Shown here: positions 9,949 through 19,174 of the stretch, in pieces
How the letters are laid out: each line of letters starts with the position of its first letter
Position numbering within the stretch: position 1 is the first letter of the stretch
Assembly (NCBI GenBank): GCA_030650995.1
Contig: JAUSCY010000072.1
Location: forward strand, 1 to 64,000
Source: Sheuella sp.
GTDB taxonomy: Bacteria > Pseudomonadota > Gammaproteobacteria > Burkholderiales > Burkholderiaceae_B
DNA length: 64,000 nt
Direction: 5' to 3'
Made by a program: the position numbers and the translations under genes
The notes under the pieces: model-generated
Databases searched by the model: none
Seen by the model: the letters and a program-made list of their open reading frames with translations, nothing else
What the model was told of the DNA's origin: nothing

Positions 9949-10111
9949 GATTTTGTGCGGGGCTGAAGTAATACGAACATAAAAAATGATAATTTCTGTA
10001 TAAAAAAGAAGGCTTACAACCAAAACGTTATAAGCAAAGAAAAAATGATTCTTTGACCACCTCTCACTGAAAGCCTAGCCTTAAGGGTTCAAGAATCCTG
10101 CCAGGTCCTTC

Positions 10112-11830
10112 ATGTATCAACCAAACACCTTCGACACCGCGCGCTTGAAAGAACGTGCGACCCAGCTAGCCGGCCAGATCAAGCGTAATCAGGAGGGGCT
10201 GCTCAGTGACGACAACCTGAAACCTCTGCGCTTGCAAAATGGTTTATATATACAGCGTCATGCGCCAATGCTGCGTATTGCAATCGCCTATGGAATGCTC
10301 AATAGCCAGCAGTTGCGGGCCTTGGGTGAAGTTGCCAGAAAGTATGACCGTGGTTACGGACACCTGACGACACGTCAGAACATGCAGTTGAACTGGATTT
10401 CACTGGATGACACGCCCAAGGCGCTGGCAGATCTGGCAGAGGTCGGTTTACATGGCATTCAGTCCAGCGGTAATTGCCTGAGAAACATTACCAGCGACGC
10501 GCTGGCGGGCATTGCCCCCGAAGAAATTCTGGATCCTCGTCCCTACGCCGAGTTGTTGCGCCAATGGAGCACCTTTCATCCAGAGCTCTGTTTTCTGCCC
10601 AGGAAATTTAAAGTCGCGCTAACAGGAACGCCGGAAGATCGCGCACTGGTCCAGGTTCACGACTTAGCCTTCGAAGTTGTCGAGGCGCACCCTGAGGCCA
10701 TTTTCCGTGTGAGAGTGGGTGGTGGGCTCGGTCGCACCCCTATTCTGGGCCCGGTTCTCAAACAGCGCTTAGGCTGGCAAGATTTACTGACCTATACGCA
10801 CGCGGTCATGCGTGTCTATAACGAACTGGGGCGTCGAGACAACATGACCAAGGCGCGTATCAAAATTCTTGTGCGTACTGTTGGTATTGAAGCCTTCAGT
10901 GAAATGGTCGAAGACGAATGGTCTCGCCTGCGCGATGGCGTTCATAAGCTGACTCACGCGGAACTGAATCGCGTTAAACAAGCTTTTGTTGAACCTGATT
11001 GGGCACGTGGGCAAACTCTGCCAAGCTTGCATGAACAGTTCGAGGATGAGGAGCGCAAGCGATTTAACCACTGGCTCAAACGTAATCGTCTGGCGCACCG
11101 TCAGCCAGGCTATGCAGCAGTCTTGATACCTTTGAAAGATACCAGACGCGCCCCAGGTGATGCGACGAGTGACGAAATGGATGCGATCGCCTCTATCGCA
11201 GAGAATTTCAGCCAAGGCTATATACGGGTCAGCCACACTCAGGACTTTATATTGCCAGCGGTAAGAGAGAATGAACTACCTGCTTTGTACAAAGCATTAC
11301 AAGAAATTAATCTGCACCATGCAGTCGGCGGACTGATCGGTGCAATGGTTGCATGCCCCGGAGGTGATTTCTGTGCCCTGGCCAATGCGCGCTCCCTTCC
11401 AGTCGCAGAAGATATTGCCAGCCGCTATACATCACTGGATGCACAGGAGAATATCGGCCCGCTCGATTTGCGTATCTCGGGATGCATGAATAGTTGTGGT
11501 CATCATCACGTGGGCCATATCGGTATTCTGGGGGTTGATAAAGATGGTGCTGCCTTTTATCAGTTATTACTAGGTGGCCACTCAGGTCAAGGCGCACCTG
11601 CTGCGCTCGGTACGATTATTGGTCGGGCGTTTGCCGAAGACGAGATTGCGGATGCCGTAGAAGAAGTGATAGATACATACCTCGAGCATCGCCTGGCAGG
11701 TGAAACCTTTCGCGAGGCGGTGAGCCGACTTGGAAAGAATGTCTTTGCATCTGCTGCAGAGGTTGTACGCAAACCGGTGACACGTTCTGATGAGGATACC
11801 CAGGACAGCACACTCGGAGTCTCAGCATGA
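10112..11830 (+). CDS. cysI: siroheme/4Fe-4S nitrite/sulfite reductase hemoprotein
   Basis: 572 aa; TTRQNMQLNWI, ACPGGDFCALA, LRISGCMNSCGHHHVGHIGILG cluster motif; followed by SUMT. Confidence 0.9.
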   Translation: MYQPNTFDTARLKERATQLAGQIKRNQEGLLSDDNLKPLRLQNGLYIQRHAPMLRIAIAYGMLNSQQLRALGEVARKYDRGYGHLTTRQNMQLNWISLDDTPKALADLAEVGLHGIQSSGNCLRNITSDALAGIAPEEILDPRPYAELLRQWSTFHPELCFLPRKFKVALTGTPEDRALVQVHDLAFEVVEAHPEAIFRVRVGGGLGRTPILGPVLKQRLGWQDLLTYTHAVMRVYNELGRRDNMTKARIKILVRTVGIEAFSEMVEDEWSRLRDGVHKLTHAELNRVKQAFVEPDWARGQTLPSLHEQFEDEERKRFNHWLKRNRLAHRQPGYAAVLIPLKDTRRAPGDATSDEMDAIASIAENFSQGYIRVSHTQDFILPAVRENELPALYKALQEINLHHAVGGLIGAMVACPGGDFCALANARSLPVAEDIASRYTSLDAQENIGPLDLRISGCMNSCGHHHVGHIGILGVDKDGAAFYQLLLGGHSGQGAPAALGTIIGRAFAEDEIADAVEEVIDTYLEHRLAGETFREAVSRLGKNVFASAAEVVRKPVTRSDEDTQDSTLGVSA

Positions 11831-12633
11831 AAGTCTGGCTGGTGGGAGCGGGGCCAGGCGATCCCGAGTTGATGACACGCAAGGCTTGGCGAATTTTGAG
11901 TCAGGCCGATGTGGTCATGCATGATGCCCTGATGGATGTAGAGGGTATGAAGCAAGCAGCCCCCGATGCGAACTGGGTAGAGGTTGGTAAACGAAATGGT
12001 CAAGCCTCTGTTGAACAAACCTTTATTTGTCGCACGCTCATTGGCTTTGCCAAGCGTGGCTTGAAAGTGGTTCGCCTGAAAGGTGGAGACCCCACCATAT
12101 TTGGGCGCGTCACTGAAGAAATTGAAATTTGCCGTGCGAACGGCATCGAATTCGAAATCATTCCAGGTGTAACTGCGGCCTGTGCTGCGGCTGCGGATCT
12201 TCAGGTCAGCCTGACATTGCGTGGCATTTCCAGAAGTGTTGTATTTGCAACGCCCCGGATTGGTCGTCGTGAGTCATCTCAAAATCACGAGTGGCTGGCA
12301 GCGACCATGGCATCGCAGACAGCAGTGCTCTACATGGCCGGGGCTCAGGCTGCTGAGATTTGTCAGATACTTATTGACGCTGGTAAACCTGCTGACACAC
12401 CCATTTGTGTTGTTGAGTCAGCGAGTCGCGCAGGCCTTCGGTTGAAGTCGACACTGACGGAACTTGCACGTGATGGTCTGGTTCGCCTGACAGGTCCGGT
12501 GAGCTTACTGATTGGACAAGCCCTCTCACTCGCACTGGTTGAGCACGCTACATCACTGCCTTCTGACACGGACCTCTTCGGAGATGACAACGTGTTTGAC
12601 ACCGCTAATGCTTGCGATCTCGCATTTGGCTGA
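11827..12633 (+). CDS. cobA: uroporphyrinogen-III C-methyltransferase (SUMT)
   Basis: VWLVGAGPGDPELMTRKAWRILSQADVVMHDALM, VVRLKGGDPTIFGR, EIIPGVTAACAAAA. Confidence 0.95.
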   Translation: MKVWLVGAGPGDPELMTRKAWRILSQADVVMHDALMDVEGMKQAAPDANWVEVGKRNGQASVEQTFICRTLIGFAKRGLKVVRLKGGDPTIFGRVTEEIEICRANGIEFEIIPGVTAACAAAADLQVSLTLRGISRSVVFATPRIGRRESSQNHEWLAATMASQTAVLYMAGAQAAEICQILIDAGKPADTPICVVESASRAGLRLKSTLTELARDGLVRLTGPVSLLIGQALSLALVEHATSLPSDTDLFGDDNVFDTANACDLAFG

Positions 12634-12661
12634 GTCAAAAATTAGAAATTAAGGATTAAAA

Positions 12662-13123
12662 ATGAATGCTCCAATTCCACACGAATCATTAATGAATGAT
12701 TCCATTTTTATTTTTGACTTGTCAGGAAAACGCGTTTCTGATGCAACGCTGCCTACGCAAATTATTGAGCCGGCGAAATTGATCTCGGACAATAATGGTC
12801 AATCTATCACTCAAAAAATCGAAGACATCAAAACGGCTGCAACCGCTCAGGATGTCATTGGTATCAAATTCGATAAGTTTGCAGATGGCCGCTCATATTC
12901 AATAGCCGCACGCCTCAGAGAGGCTGGCTATAGCGGTGCATTACATGCATTAGGGGATATCAATCAAGAGCTGGTGTTTATGTTGCGTCGCGTTGGATTT
13001 ACGCACTTTCACTTGCCGAACCCTGGCACAACCGATCTGGCACCGCATATTCTGGAACCCTTTGCGGGCTACTACCAGGCAGCCCAAGACGGGTCACACG
13101 CGCCTTGGCAAAAACATATCTGA
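12662..13123 (+). CDS. DUF934 family protein (sulfite-reductase associated)
   Basis: 153 aa; IGIKFDKFADGRSYSIAARLREAGYSGALHALGDINQELVFMLRRVGFTHF, typical of DUF934 next to cysI. Confidence 0.85.
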   Translation: MNAPIPHESLMNDSIFIFDLSGKRVSDATLPTQIIEPAKLISDNNGQSITQKIEDIKTAATAQDVIGIKFDKFADGRSYSIAARLREAGYSGALHALGDINQELVFMLRRVGFTHFHLPNPGTTDLAPHILEPFAGYYQAAQDGSHAPWQKHI

Positions 13124-13189
13124 GCGGTCACGGGTGACCCCATGACAGATGTCGGGTGTCGAGTGACAGGTGTCGGGTAAACAAATTAT

Positions 13190-13324
13190 TCAGCGTTGCG
13201 CAATGGAGATGATAGTTGTGTCTTGCGCCGCTGCAGCCGTATCAGCAATCAAGGTAACGGCATAGATCATGCAGCCGATCACCAGAGCGCGATAAAACTG
13301 CTGGACATATTTTTTGGTTTGCAT
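13190..13324 (-). CDS. small hypothetical protein (44 aa) with N-terminal hydrophobic segment
   Basis: Below the ORF-track size cutoff: MQTKKYVQQFYRALVIGCMIYAVTLIADTAAAAQDTTIISIAQR*. Upstream AGAGGG lies at plausible RBS spacing. Confidence 0.45.
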   Translation of the reverse strand: MQTKKYVQQFYRALVIGCMIYAVTLIADTAAAAQDTTIISIAQR

Positions 13325-13459
13325 GATGAGCCCTCTATTTGTGTGGACCGCACGCATTTTCTATTAAATTAAAAATGCGGCGCCATAAATAGAATCGTAT
13401 CGGCATCCAACAAGAAACTGAACTACCTATTTCTTATTACCTTATATACAAAAGCTAGG

Positions 13460-14152
13460 TTAATTTGTGGCGATTGCTTCAAGCTCAGATTTCATTTGAA
13501 GTTTGACAGCATGAACATGCTCTTTCATCAGCTGTTCTGCGCGCGCGCCATCTCGCAGCACAATCGCATCCAGTAGCCGATAGTGATCATCGTGACTGCG
13601 TCGCACCCATGCAAAATCATGCCAGAGGACGTTGCGTTCGGAAGAGATAGGTGTATTTCTGCACCGCATCAACATGTCGCTTAGGATCTGATCATCTGCT
13701 GCGGTAAGGATTGTCTCGTGAATCTGTACATTGATCTCACCGAACGGCTCTCGATCCTCGAGCTTTAAAACACCTTGCGCCATGATGGCGTCACCACGGA
13801 CCAGTGCATCCCGAAAAATGGATTGCTCTGCCTCAGACATACCTTTGTCTGCAGCAAGTCTTGCAGCAAGCCCCTCAAGTACGCCCCTCAAATCAAAAAT
13901 TGCGATCAACCTGTCCGTATTCAGGCTGCGCACGCAGTAACCGCGATTAGGCTGATACTCCAGCAGCCCCTCCGAGGCCAGACTATGGAGCGCGGCCCGA
14001 ATTGGCGTGCGTGAGACACCGAGTCTCTCGGAGAGCTTCACTTCCTGAAGCTTTTCGCCTGGGGCGAGTCGACCTGACATGATTTCGCTTCGAACAGAAT
14101 CAGTTACAGATTGCGCCAGCGTCACAACATCAGATATTTTTTTAACAGCCAT
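13460..14152 (-). CDS. GntR family (FadR/FCD subfamily) transcriptional regulator
   Basis: 230 aa; wHTH LAPGEKLQEVKLSERLGVSRTPIRAALHSLASEGLL, FCD-like C-terminus; divergent from the catabolic cluster. Confidence 0.93.
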   Translation of the reverse strand: MAVKKISDVVTLAQSVTDSVRSEIMSGRLAPGEKLQEVKLSERLGVSRTPIRAALHSLASEGLLEYQPNRGYCVRSLNTDRLIAIFDLRGVLEGLAARLAADKGMSEAEQSIFRDALVRGDAIMAQGVLKLEDREPFGEINVQIHETILTAADDQILSDMLMRCRNTPISSERNVLWHDFAWVRRSHDDHYRLLDAIVLRDGARAEQLMKEHVHAVKLQMKSELEAIATN

Positions 14153-14213
14153 GAGTCATTTTTAGGACGTCTATCCGTCGATTTGAGTAATAAAGTCCAT
14201 CACCACTCAAATA

Positions 14214-14223
14214 TTGTATACAA
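14214..14223. promoter_or_regulatory. candidate GntR/FCD operator TTGTATACAA
   Basis: Perfect 10-nt palindrome in the divergent intergenic region; fits the TnGT...ACnA pattern of FadR-type GntR sites. Confidence 0.45.
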
Positions 14224-14260
14224 AAGACCAATTTAATCTAATTAATTTGCGTTATTACTC

Positions 14261-14319
14261 TCCAATTTCAATAAATTGGATACATTTTTATTGACAAGGC
14301 AAAAGCCTGATCCTTACAC
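14261..14319 (+). promoter_or_regulatory. candidate promoter/operator: TCCAATTT-N4-AAATTGGA inverted repeat followed by TTGACA-N17-TTACAC
   Basis: Inverted repeat at 14261-14280; consensus -35 TTGACA at 14291-14296, weak -10 at 14314-14319. Confidence 0.35.
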
Positions 14320-14379
14320 TCAGTTGAAATCCAGTTTTCATTATTGATCGAGTACATCGCTCCTTTTAAGGTTTCCACC

Positions 14380-15636
14380 ATGGCCATTGATCAGAAAAAC
14401 ACCTCCGAACACGATGTTGATAATGCGATTGAACGCATCTCTGATGACCACTCTGCGCACTACGAACCATTTGGTTGGCATCATTGGCCACAATCCCCAT
14501 GGTTTTCTTATCAGTTCCGCCGGGGACTCGGTGAAACGCAAGAAGGTGGTGGAGCAGTCAGCGAAGTATTTCAGGCAGCCTCCAGGATTGATCCGACGAG
14601 CGAGGAAAGCTGGCATACAGAATGGATGCGTATAGCAGACCGTAACTTTGAGCGTGCAAAAAAAGAAGAACTTGCCGGACACATTCGCACTGCCATGAAT
14701 TGCTTTATGCGTGCCGCTGATTACTACCGTCAAGCCGAGTTTTTCCTGCTTCCCGATGATCCGCGCCGCTTACCTACTTTCACAAGAATGGAGGAGTCTA
14801 GCCACGGTTTTCTTCGCCACCTGAGTCCGTCTGGCGAAGTCATTAATATCCCTTATGAAAATGGCGCCACACTACCCGCCTATTTTGTGCGGGCGCCCTT
14901 CCCGATCGCCAAGCAACCAGTATTGATTTGCATGGGTGGATTAGATTCCATCAAAGATGAAATGTGGTTCATGCAGGCTCACGGATGCCTGCAGCGGGGC
15001 ATCTCCGTTCTTATGATTGATGGGCCCGGACAAGGTGGCGCTCTTCGCCGTCAGGGACTGGTCAATCGACCCGATACTGAAGTGCCAATTGGCTACTGTA
15101 TCGACTATCTTGAAACCCGCGCTGATGTGGACACTTCAAAAATCGCTGTCTGTGGTTCGAGTCTGGGTGGCTATTACGCAGCGCGCGCCGGTTGCTATGA
15201 GCCACGACTGGCAGCCTGCATTTCACACGGAGCAGTGTTTGCCATTACAGATATGTGGGGAAATGCATCCGAAGATCATGGCTTGTCTACACATATCAAG
15301 TGGGTATTTGGTTGCGATAGTATGAAATCCTCAATGGAAAAAGCTAAAGCCTTCACGCTGGATGGGCATCTGGAAAATATGAAATGCCCTTACCTCGTCA
15401 TGCATGGTGGGCACGATGTACTGACCGTTTCTCAGGCACGCAAAGTCTATGACTATGGAATTTCCAAAGGTGTCGATTGCACGCTCCGGCTGCTCGAAGC
15501 AGAGGAGACAGGCGCGGAACATTGTCAGCATGACAATCCGACAATCGGCCAGGAGATTCTTTCCGATTGGCTAGCGGACCAGTTTGGTATTGATCAGGCA
15601 AAACTACTCAAACTTTCCAATCACCCACTTATTTAA
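14380..15636 (+). CDS. alpha/beta hydrolase, 2,6-dihydroxypseudooxynicotine hydrolase-like
   Basis: Nucleophile elbow CGSSLGGYYAARA, VMHGGHDVLT, C-terminal EHC. In-frame upstream start at 14344; 14380 (MAIDQKN) preferred. Confidence 0.82.
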   Translation: MAIDQKNTSEHDVDNAIERISDDHSAHYEPFGWHHWPQSPWFSYQFRRGLGETQEGGGAVSEVFQAASRIDPTSEESWHTEWMRIADRNFERAKKEELAGHIRTAMNCFMRAADYYRQAEFFLLPDDPRRLPTFTRMEESSHGFLRHLSPSGEVINIPYENGATLPAYFVRAPFPIAKQPVLICMGGLDSIKDEMWFMQAHGCLQRGISVLMIDGPGQGGALRRQGLVNRPDTEVPIGYCIDYLETRADVDTSKIAVCGSSLGGYYAARAGCYEPRLAACISHGAVFAITDMWGNASEDHGLSTHIKWVFGCDSMKSSMEKAKAFTLDGHLENMKCPYLVMHGGHDVLTVSQARKVYDYGISKGVDCTLRLLEAEETGAEHCQHDNPTIGQEILSDWLADQFGIDQAKLLKLSNHPLI

Positions 15637-15679
15637 ATCATCTGCTTAATTAAATATTCGACTCTGGTTAGGATTAAAG

Positions 15680-16324
15680 ATGAATTTTGGTGTTGATAAC
15701 GTCCGGGCCGCGATTGTAGCGATCGATCTGCATCGCGGTCATTTAGACATGAGCGTCGCGACCATGCCTGCCACGCAAGAAATTGCTGATCAGGTGGTTG
15801 CTGCTAATCGTAAATTGTTCGACTGGGCACGAACCCAGTCCCTCCCTGTTATACATTTAGTCACTCAATACAGAGACGCGGAAGAAATCCGTCTCAACGC
15901 ATTCTGGCGCACGCGCGCTGAAGATCCCAACAATCCGCGTAAAAATGTTCTGAAGCACAACATCATCGGTATGCCGGGCGGAGAAATCATGCCTGGTCTG
16001 CTCGACCAGAAACGTGACTGGATCGTTGACACCAAAAAACGCTACAACTGTTTTGTTGCAACAGATCTGGAACTGTTACTCAAATCACATGGGATCAACA
16101 CGCTCATTATCACGGGCGTCAACACCAACAGCTGCATTCTTTCAACAGTCACTGCAGCCTGCTCAATGGATTATGCAGTGATTGTGCCAAGCGACTGTGT
16201 GAATACGATGGATCAGCCGGCACTGCACGATGCTGCATTACTTTGCATCCGTACCGCGTTCGGATTTGTCATGACCTCAGACCAAGTCATGAAACTGCCA
16301 GAACTACAGGGGAAAACCCTTTAG
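15680..16324 (+). CDS. isochorismatase-family cysteine hydrolase
   Basis: 214 aa; AAIVAIDLHRGHLD, TKKRYNCFVATDLELLL, ITGVNTNSCILSTVTAA (catalytic Cys). Confidence 0.92.
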   Translation: MNFGVDNVRAAIVAIDLHRGHLDMSVATMPATQEIADQVVAANRKLFDWARTQSLPVIHLVTQYRDAEEIRLNAFWRTRAEDPNNPRKNVLKHNIIGMPGGEIMPGLLDQKRDWIVDTKKRYNCFVATDLELLLKSHGINTLIITGVNTNSCILSTVTAACSMDYAVIVPSDCVNTMDQPALHDAALLCIRTAFGFVMTSDQVMKLPELQGKTL

Positions 16325-16434
16325 TCAGGCATGATTATTGCTTTTGCATTTATGATCTTTTTTTAATCGCTATGTTTTTCGAGTCAGCCGATGCTATCGG
16401 GCTCATTCAGAATCAGTAAACAGGAGTTCTAAGC

Positions 16435-17313
16435 ATGTCCCAAACACCAGGCGAACGCGCCACCTATTCAGCGATTGTTGACCGGCCAGCACTCAAACTG
16501 CCCGACAATAACAAAATCATTGTATGGACCATTGTTAACCTCGAGGTTTGGGATATTCATCGTCCGATGGCACGACAGGTATTGCCAGCGCCAACCGGAG
16601 TTGCCTTGCAGCCCGACGTTCCTAACTGGGCCTGGCACGAATACGGAATGCGTGTTGGCTTCTGGCGGTTTAAAAAACTGTACGATTCCCTGGGCATCAA
16701 GCCAACACTATCCATTAACGCCCGTGTCACAGTTGACTATCCCCGCGTCGCACAAGCATGTCTGGATGCTGGCTGGGAATTCATGGGTCACGCTTACGAG
16801 CAAATGCCGATCCATAAGGTCGAAGACCAGAAAGGCATGATTGAAAAGTCACTCGATACGCTTGAAAAATTTACCGGCAAACGCCCTGTTGGCTGGCTCG
16901 GACCTGGATTGACACAGACATTTGAAACACCTGACTTACTGAAAGCCGCAGGCATCCAGTATATCGGTGACTTTCCTTATGATGATGAGCCAACCGAGAT
17001 CCAGACTGCCAGCGGTCCTCTCGTGACCCTGCCTTACAGTGTTGAAAATAACGACATCCCGATGATGATTGTTCAACATCACGAAGCGGCTTACTGGACT
17101 CAAAAATGTATCGACACATTTGATCGCTATTACCTCGAAGCGCAAGAACGTCCGAAAATCATGGCGATCGCCTTGCACCCGTACATCAGCGGCCAGCCCT
17201 TCCGGATCAAGTATCTCGAAAAAGTTTACGAACACATCAACAAACACAGTGGTGTGCTCCACTGGAATGGTGAACAGATTCTGGATTGGTACAAAAAACA
17301 ACCTAAAGGTTAA
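16435..17313 (+). CDS. polysaccharide deacetylase-like protein (PuuE allantoinase / cyclic imide hydrolase type)
   Basis: 292 aa; HRPMARQVLPAPTG...WAWHEYGMRVGFWR, EFMGHAYEQM, FTGKRPVGWLGPGLTQTFET, HPYISGQPFR. Confidence 0.85.
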   Translation: MSQTPGERATYSAIVDRPALKLPDNNKIIVWTIVNLEVWDIHRPMARQVLPAPTGVALQPDVPNWAWHEYGMRVGFWRFKKLYDSLGIKPTLSINARVTVDYPRVAQACLDAGWEFMGHAYEQMPIHKVEDQKGMIEKSLDTLEKFTGKRPVGWLGPGLTQTFETPDLLKAAGIQYIGDFPYDDEPTEIQTASGPLVTLPYSVENNDIPMMIVQHHEAAYWTQKCIDTFDRYYLEAQERPKIMAIALHPYISGQPFRIKYLEKVYEHINKHSGVLHWNGEQILDWYKKQPKG

Positions 17314-17319
17314 CGGTCG

Positions 17320-18174
17320 ATGTCTTTTACGCTATTTCAAATCTTCAACGGACTGACGTTCGCTGCCCTGCTATTTTTGGTGGCGAGCGGCTTTACCTTG
17401 ATTTTTGGGTTGATGCGTATCGTCAACCTCGCACACGGTGCGATGTATCTCATGGGTGGCTATGTCGCCTACGCCGTCGCGACGCAGTCGGGCAGCTTCA
17501 TCCTAGGAGTAGTAGCCGGGGCAGTCGCGACAGCGCTGATGGGACTACTTGAACAGTCCTTATTACGCTTTGCAAAAGGCGTTGAACTCCGTCAAGTGTT
17601 GATGACCCTTGGACTGGCTTTGATTATTAATGATGCGGCACTGGTCATATTTGGTGGCGACACATTCAGCATGCCAACGCCGGATATTCTCAAAGGCCCG
17701 CTTGAATTTTTCGGTATGACGTATCCAAGATACCGTCTGTTTGTTTTGCTGGTCGGTGTCATTATTTTCATTCTGCTATGGTTGTTGATGAACCGCACCA
17801 GACTGGGCTCGCTTATTCGCGCGGGTGTGGATGATTCAGAAACAGTCGAAGCAATGGGTGTCAATATTCGCAAAGTGTTCATCATCACATTCATGCTGGG
17901 TATGGCGCTTGCTGGTATCGCGGGGGCATTAGGCGGAGCCTTCCTGTCACTGTATCCGAGTGCAGACTCTGAAATTCTTGTCTACAGCCTGGCGGTAGTA
18001 ATCATTGGCGGGCGTGGCAGTCTGGCTGGTGCTGCCGTAGGCAGCCTGGCTGTCGCATTGTTATCCACTTTCGGACAAGTCTGGTTTCCAGAATTATCGT
18101 ATTTCGTGATTTTCGGACCGATGGCACTGCTGCTTGCCTTCCGACCAACCGGCCTGTTTGGCCGCGCGAATTAA
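17320..18174 (+). CDS. branched-chain amino acid-type ABC transporter permease (LivH family)
   Basis: LIFGLMRIVNLAHGAMYLMGGY; multi-TM; adjacent LivM/G/F. Confidence 0.94.
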   Translation: MSFTLFQIFNGLTFAALLFLVASGFTLIFGLMRIVNLAHGAMYLMGGYVAYAVATQSGSFILGVVAGAVATALMGLLEQSLLRFAKGVELRQVLMTLGLALIINDAALVIFGGDTFSMPTPDILKGPLEFFGMTYPRYRLFVLLVGVIIFILLWLLMNRTRLGSLIRAGVDDSETVEAMGVNIRKVFIITFMLGMALAGIAGALGGAFLSLYPSADSEILVYSLAVVIIGGRGSLAGAAVGSLAVALLSTFGQVWFPELSYFVIFGPMALLLAFRPTGLFGRAN

Positions 18175-18189
18175 TAAAAGGCACACTTC

Positions 18190-19119
18190 ATGATTTTGGC
18201 CTCTAAAACCACCTGGTCCGTCATCGTTATTGCAGCGCTTGCAGGATTGCCTGCAACACTGACCGGCTATCAGACGAGCTTAGCCACACTGATTCTGATC
18301 TATGCCCTGCTCGCGATGTCCATCGACATCATGGCCGGATATGCTGGTCGCACCCCGTTGTGCCATGGCGCGATATTCGGTGTTGCCACCTACGTTGTGA
18401 TGTATTACGTCACAACAACGGGTGGTAATCCGTGGCTCGGGATGTTGTACGGGATCGGTATGGCTGCGGCCGTCTCATTGATCTTTGCATTGCTGGCAGT
18501 CAGAACTTCAGGTGTTTACTTTTTATTGCTGACGCTTGCACTCGGTATGGTGATTTGGGGGGTCTGTCAGCGGTGGACCTCAGTGACGGGCGGAGAAAAT
18601 GGTTTGAGAGGTACTGTTCGCCCAGACTGGTTGCTCGACCCGAATCGTTTCTATTATTTCGTACTGATCATCGGACTCATCGCTACCTTCATCATGTGGC
18701 GTTTTGTCAGCTCGCCTTTTGGATTGTCATTAAAAGGCATCAGGGAAAGTGAGTCGCGTATGAAAAGTCTGGGTTATCACAGCACGCGTCACCTGATTAT
18801 CGGCTTTGTTTTTTCGGGAGTGATGGCGGGTGTCTCAGGTGTCCTGTATGCCTTATTCAATAGTTTTGTCAGCCCCTCTTCTGTTGCACTTGCCCAATCC
18901 GTCAAGGGATTATTGATGGCAATTATTGGTGGGGTAGGCACTTTGTTTGGCGGCATAGTTGGTGCTGCTGCGATCATTATTCTTGAAAATGTCGTCAGCT
19001 CTTTTACTGAGCGCTGGTCGATGGTGCTAGGTCTGTTGTTTGTATTCACCATGATTTTTGCCCCAGAGGGCATTGTTGGAAAACTTCGCACAATCAAGTG
19101 GTTCAAAAAGTCTGTTTAA
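18190..19119 (+). CDS. branched-chain amino acid-type ABC transporter permease (LivM family)
   Basis: 309 aa multi-TM; GYAGRTPLCHGAIFGVATY, LKGIRESESRMKSLGY. Confidence 0.93.
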   Translation: MILASKTTWSVIVIAALAGLPATLTGYQTSLATLILIYALLAMSIDIMAGYAGRTPLCHGAIFGVATYVVMYYVTTTGGNPWLGMLYGIGMAAAVSLIFALLAVRTSGVYFLLLTLALGMVIWGVCQRWTSVTGGENGLRGTVRPDWLLDPNRFYYFVLIIGLIATFIMWRFVSSPFGLSLKGIRESESRMKSLGYHSTRHLIIGFVFSGVMAGVSGVLYALFNSFVSPSSVALAQSVKGLLMAIIGGVGTLFGGIVGAAAIIILENVVSSFTERWSMVLGLLFVFTMIFAPEGIVGKLRTIKWFKKSV

Positions 19120-19174
19120 CCGAGTTCAGAAGTTCCTTGTACTTACCACTTTTCGCTAAAACTCTCAGGAGAGC

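Noticed and set aside
13130-13180. Possible CRISPR-like or phage repeat from the GTCGGGT units
   Set aside because: Only two imperfect units, no spacers of regular length, no cas genes.
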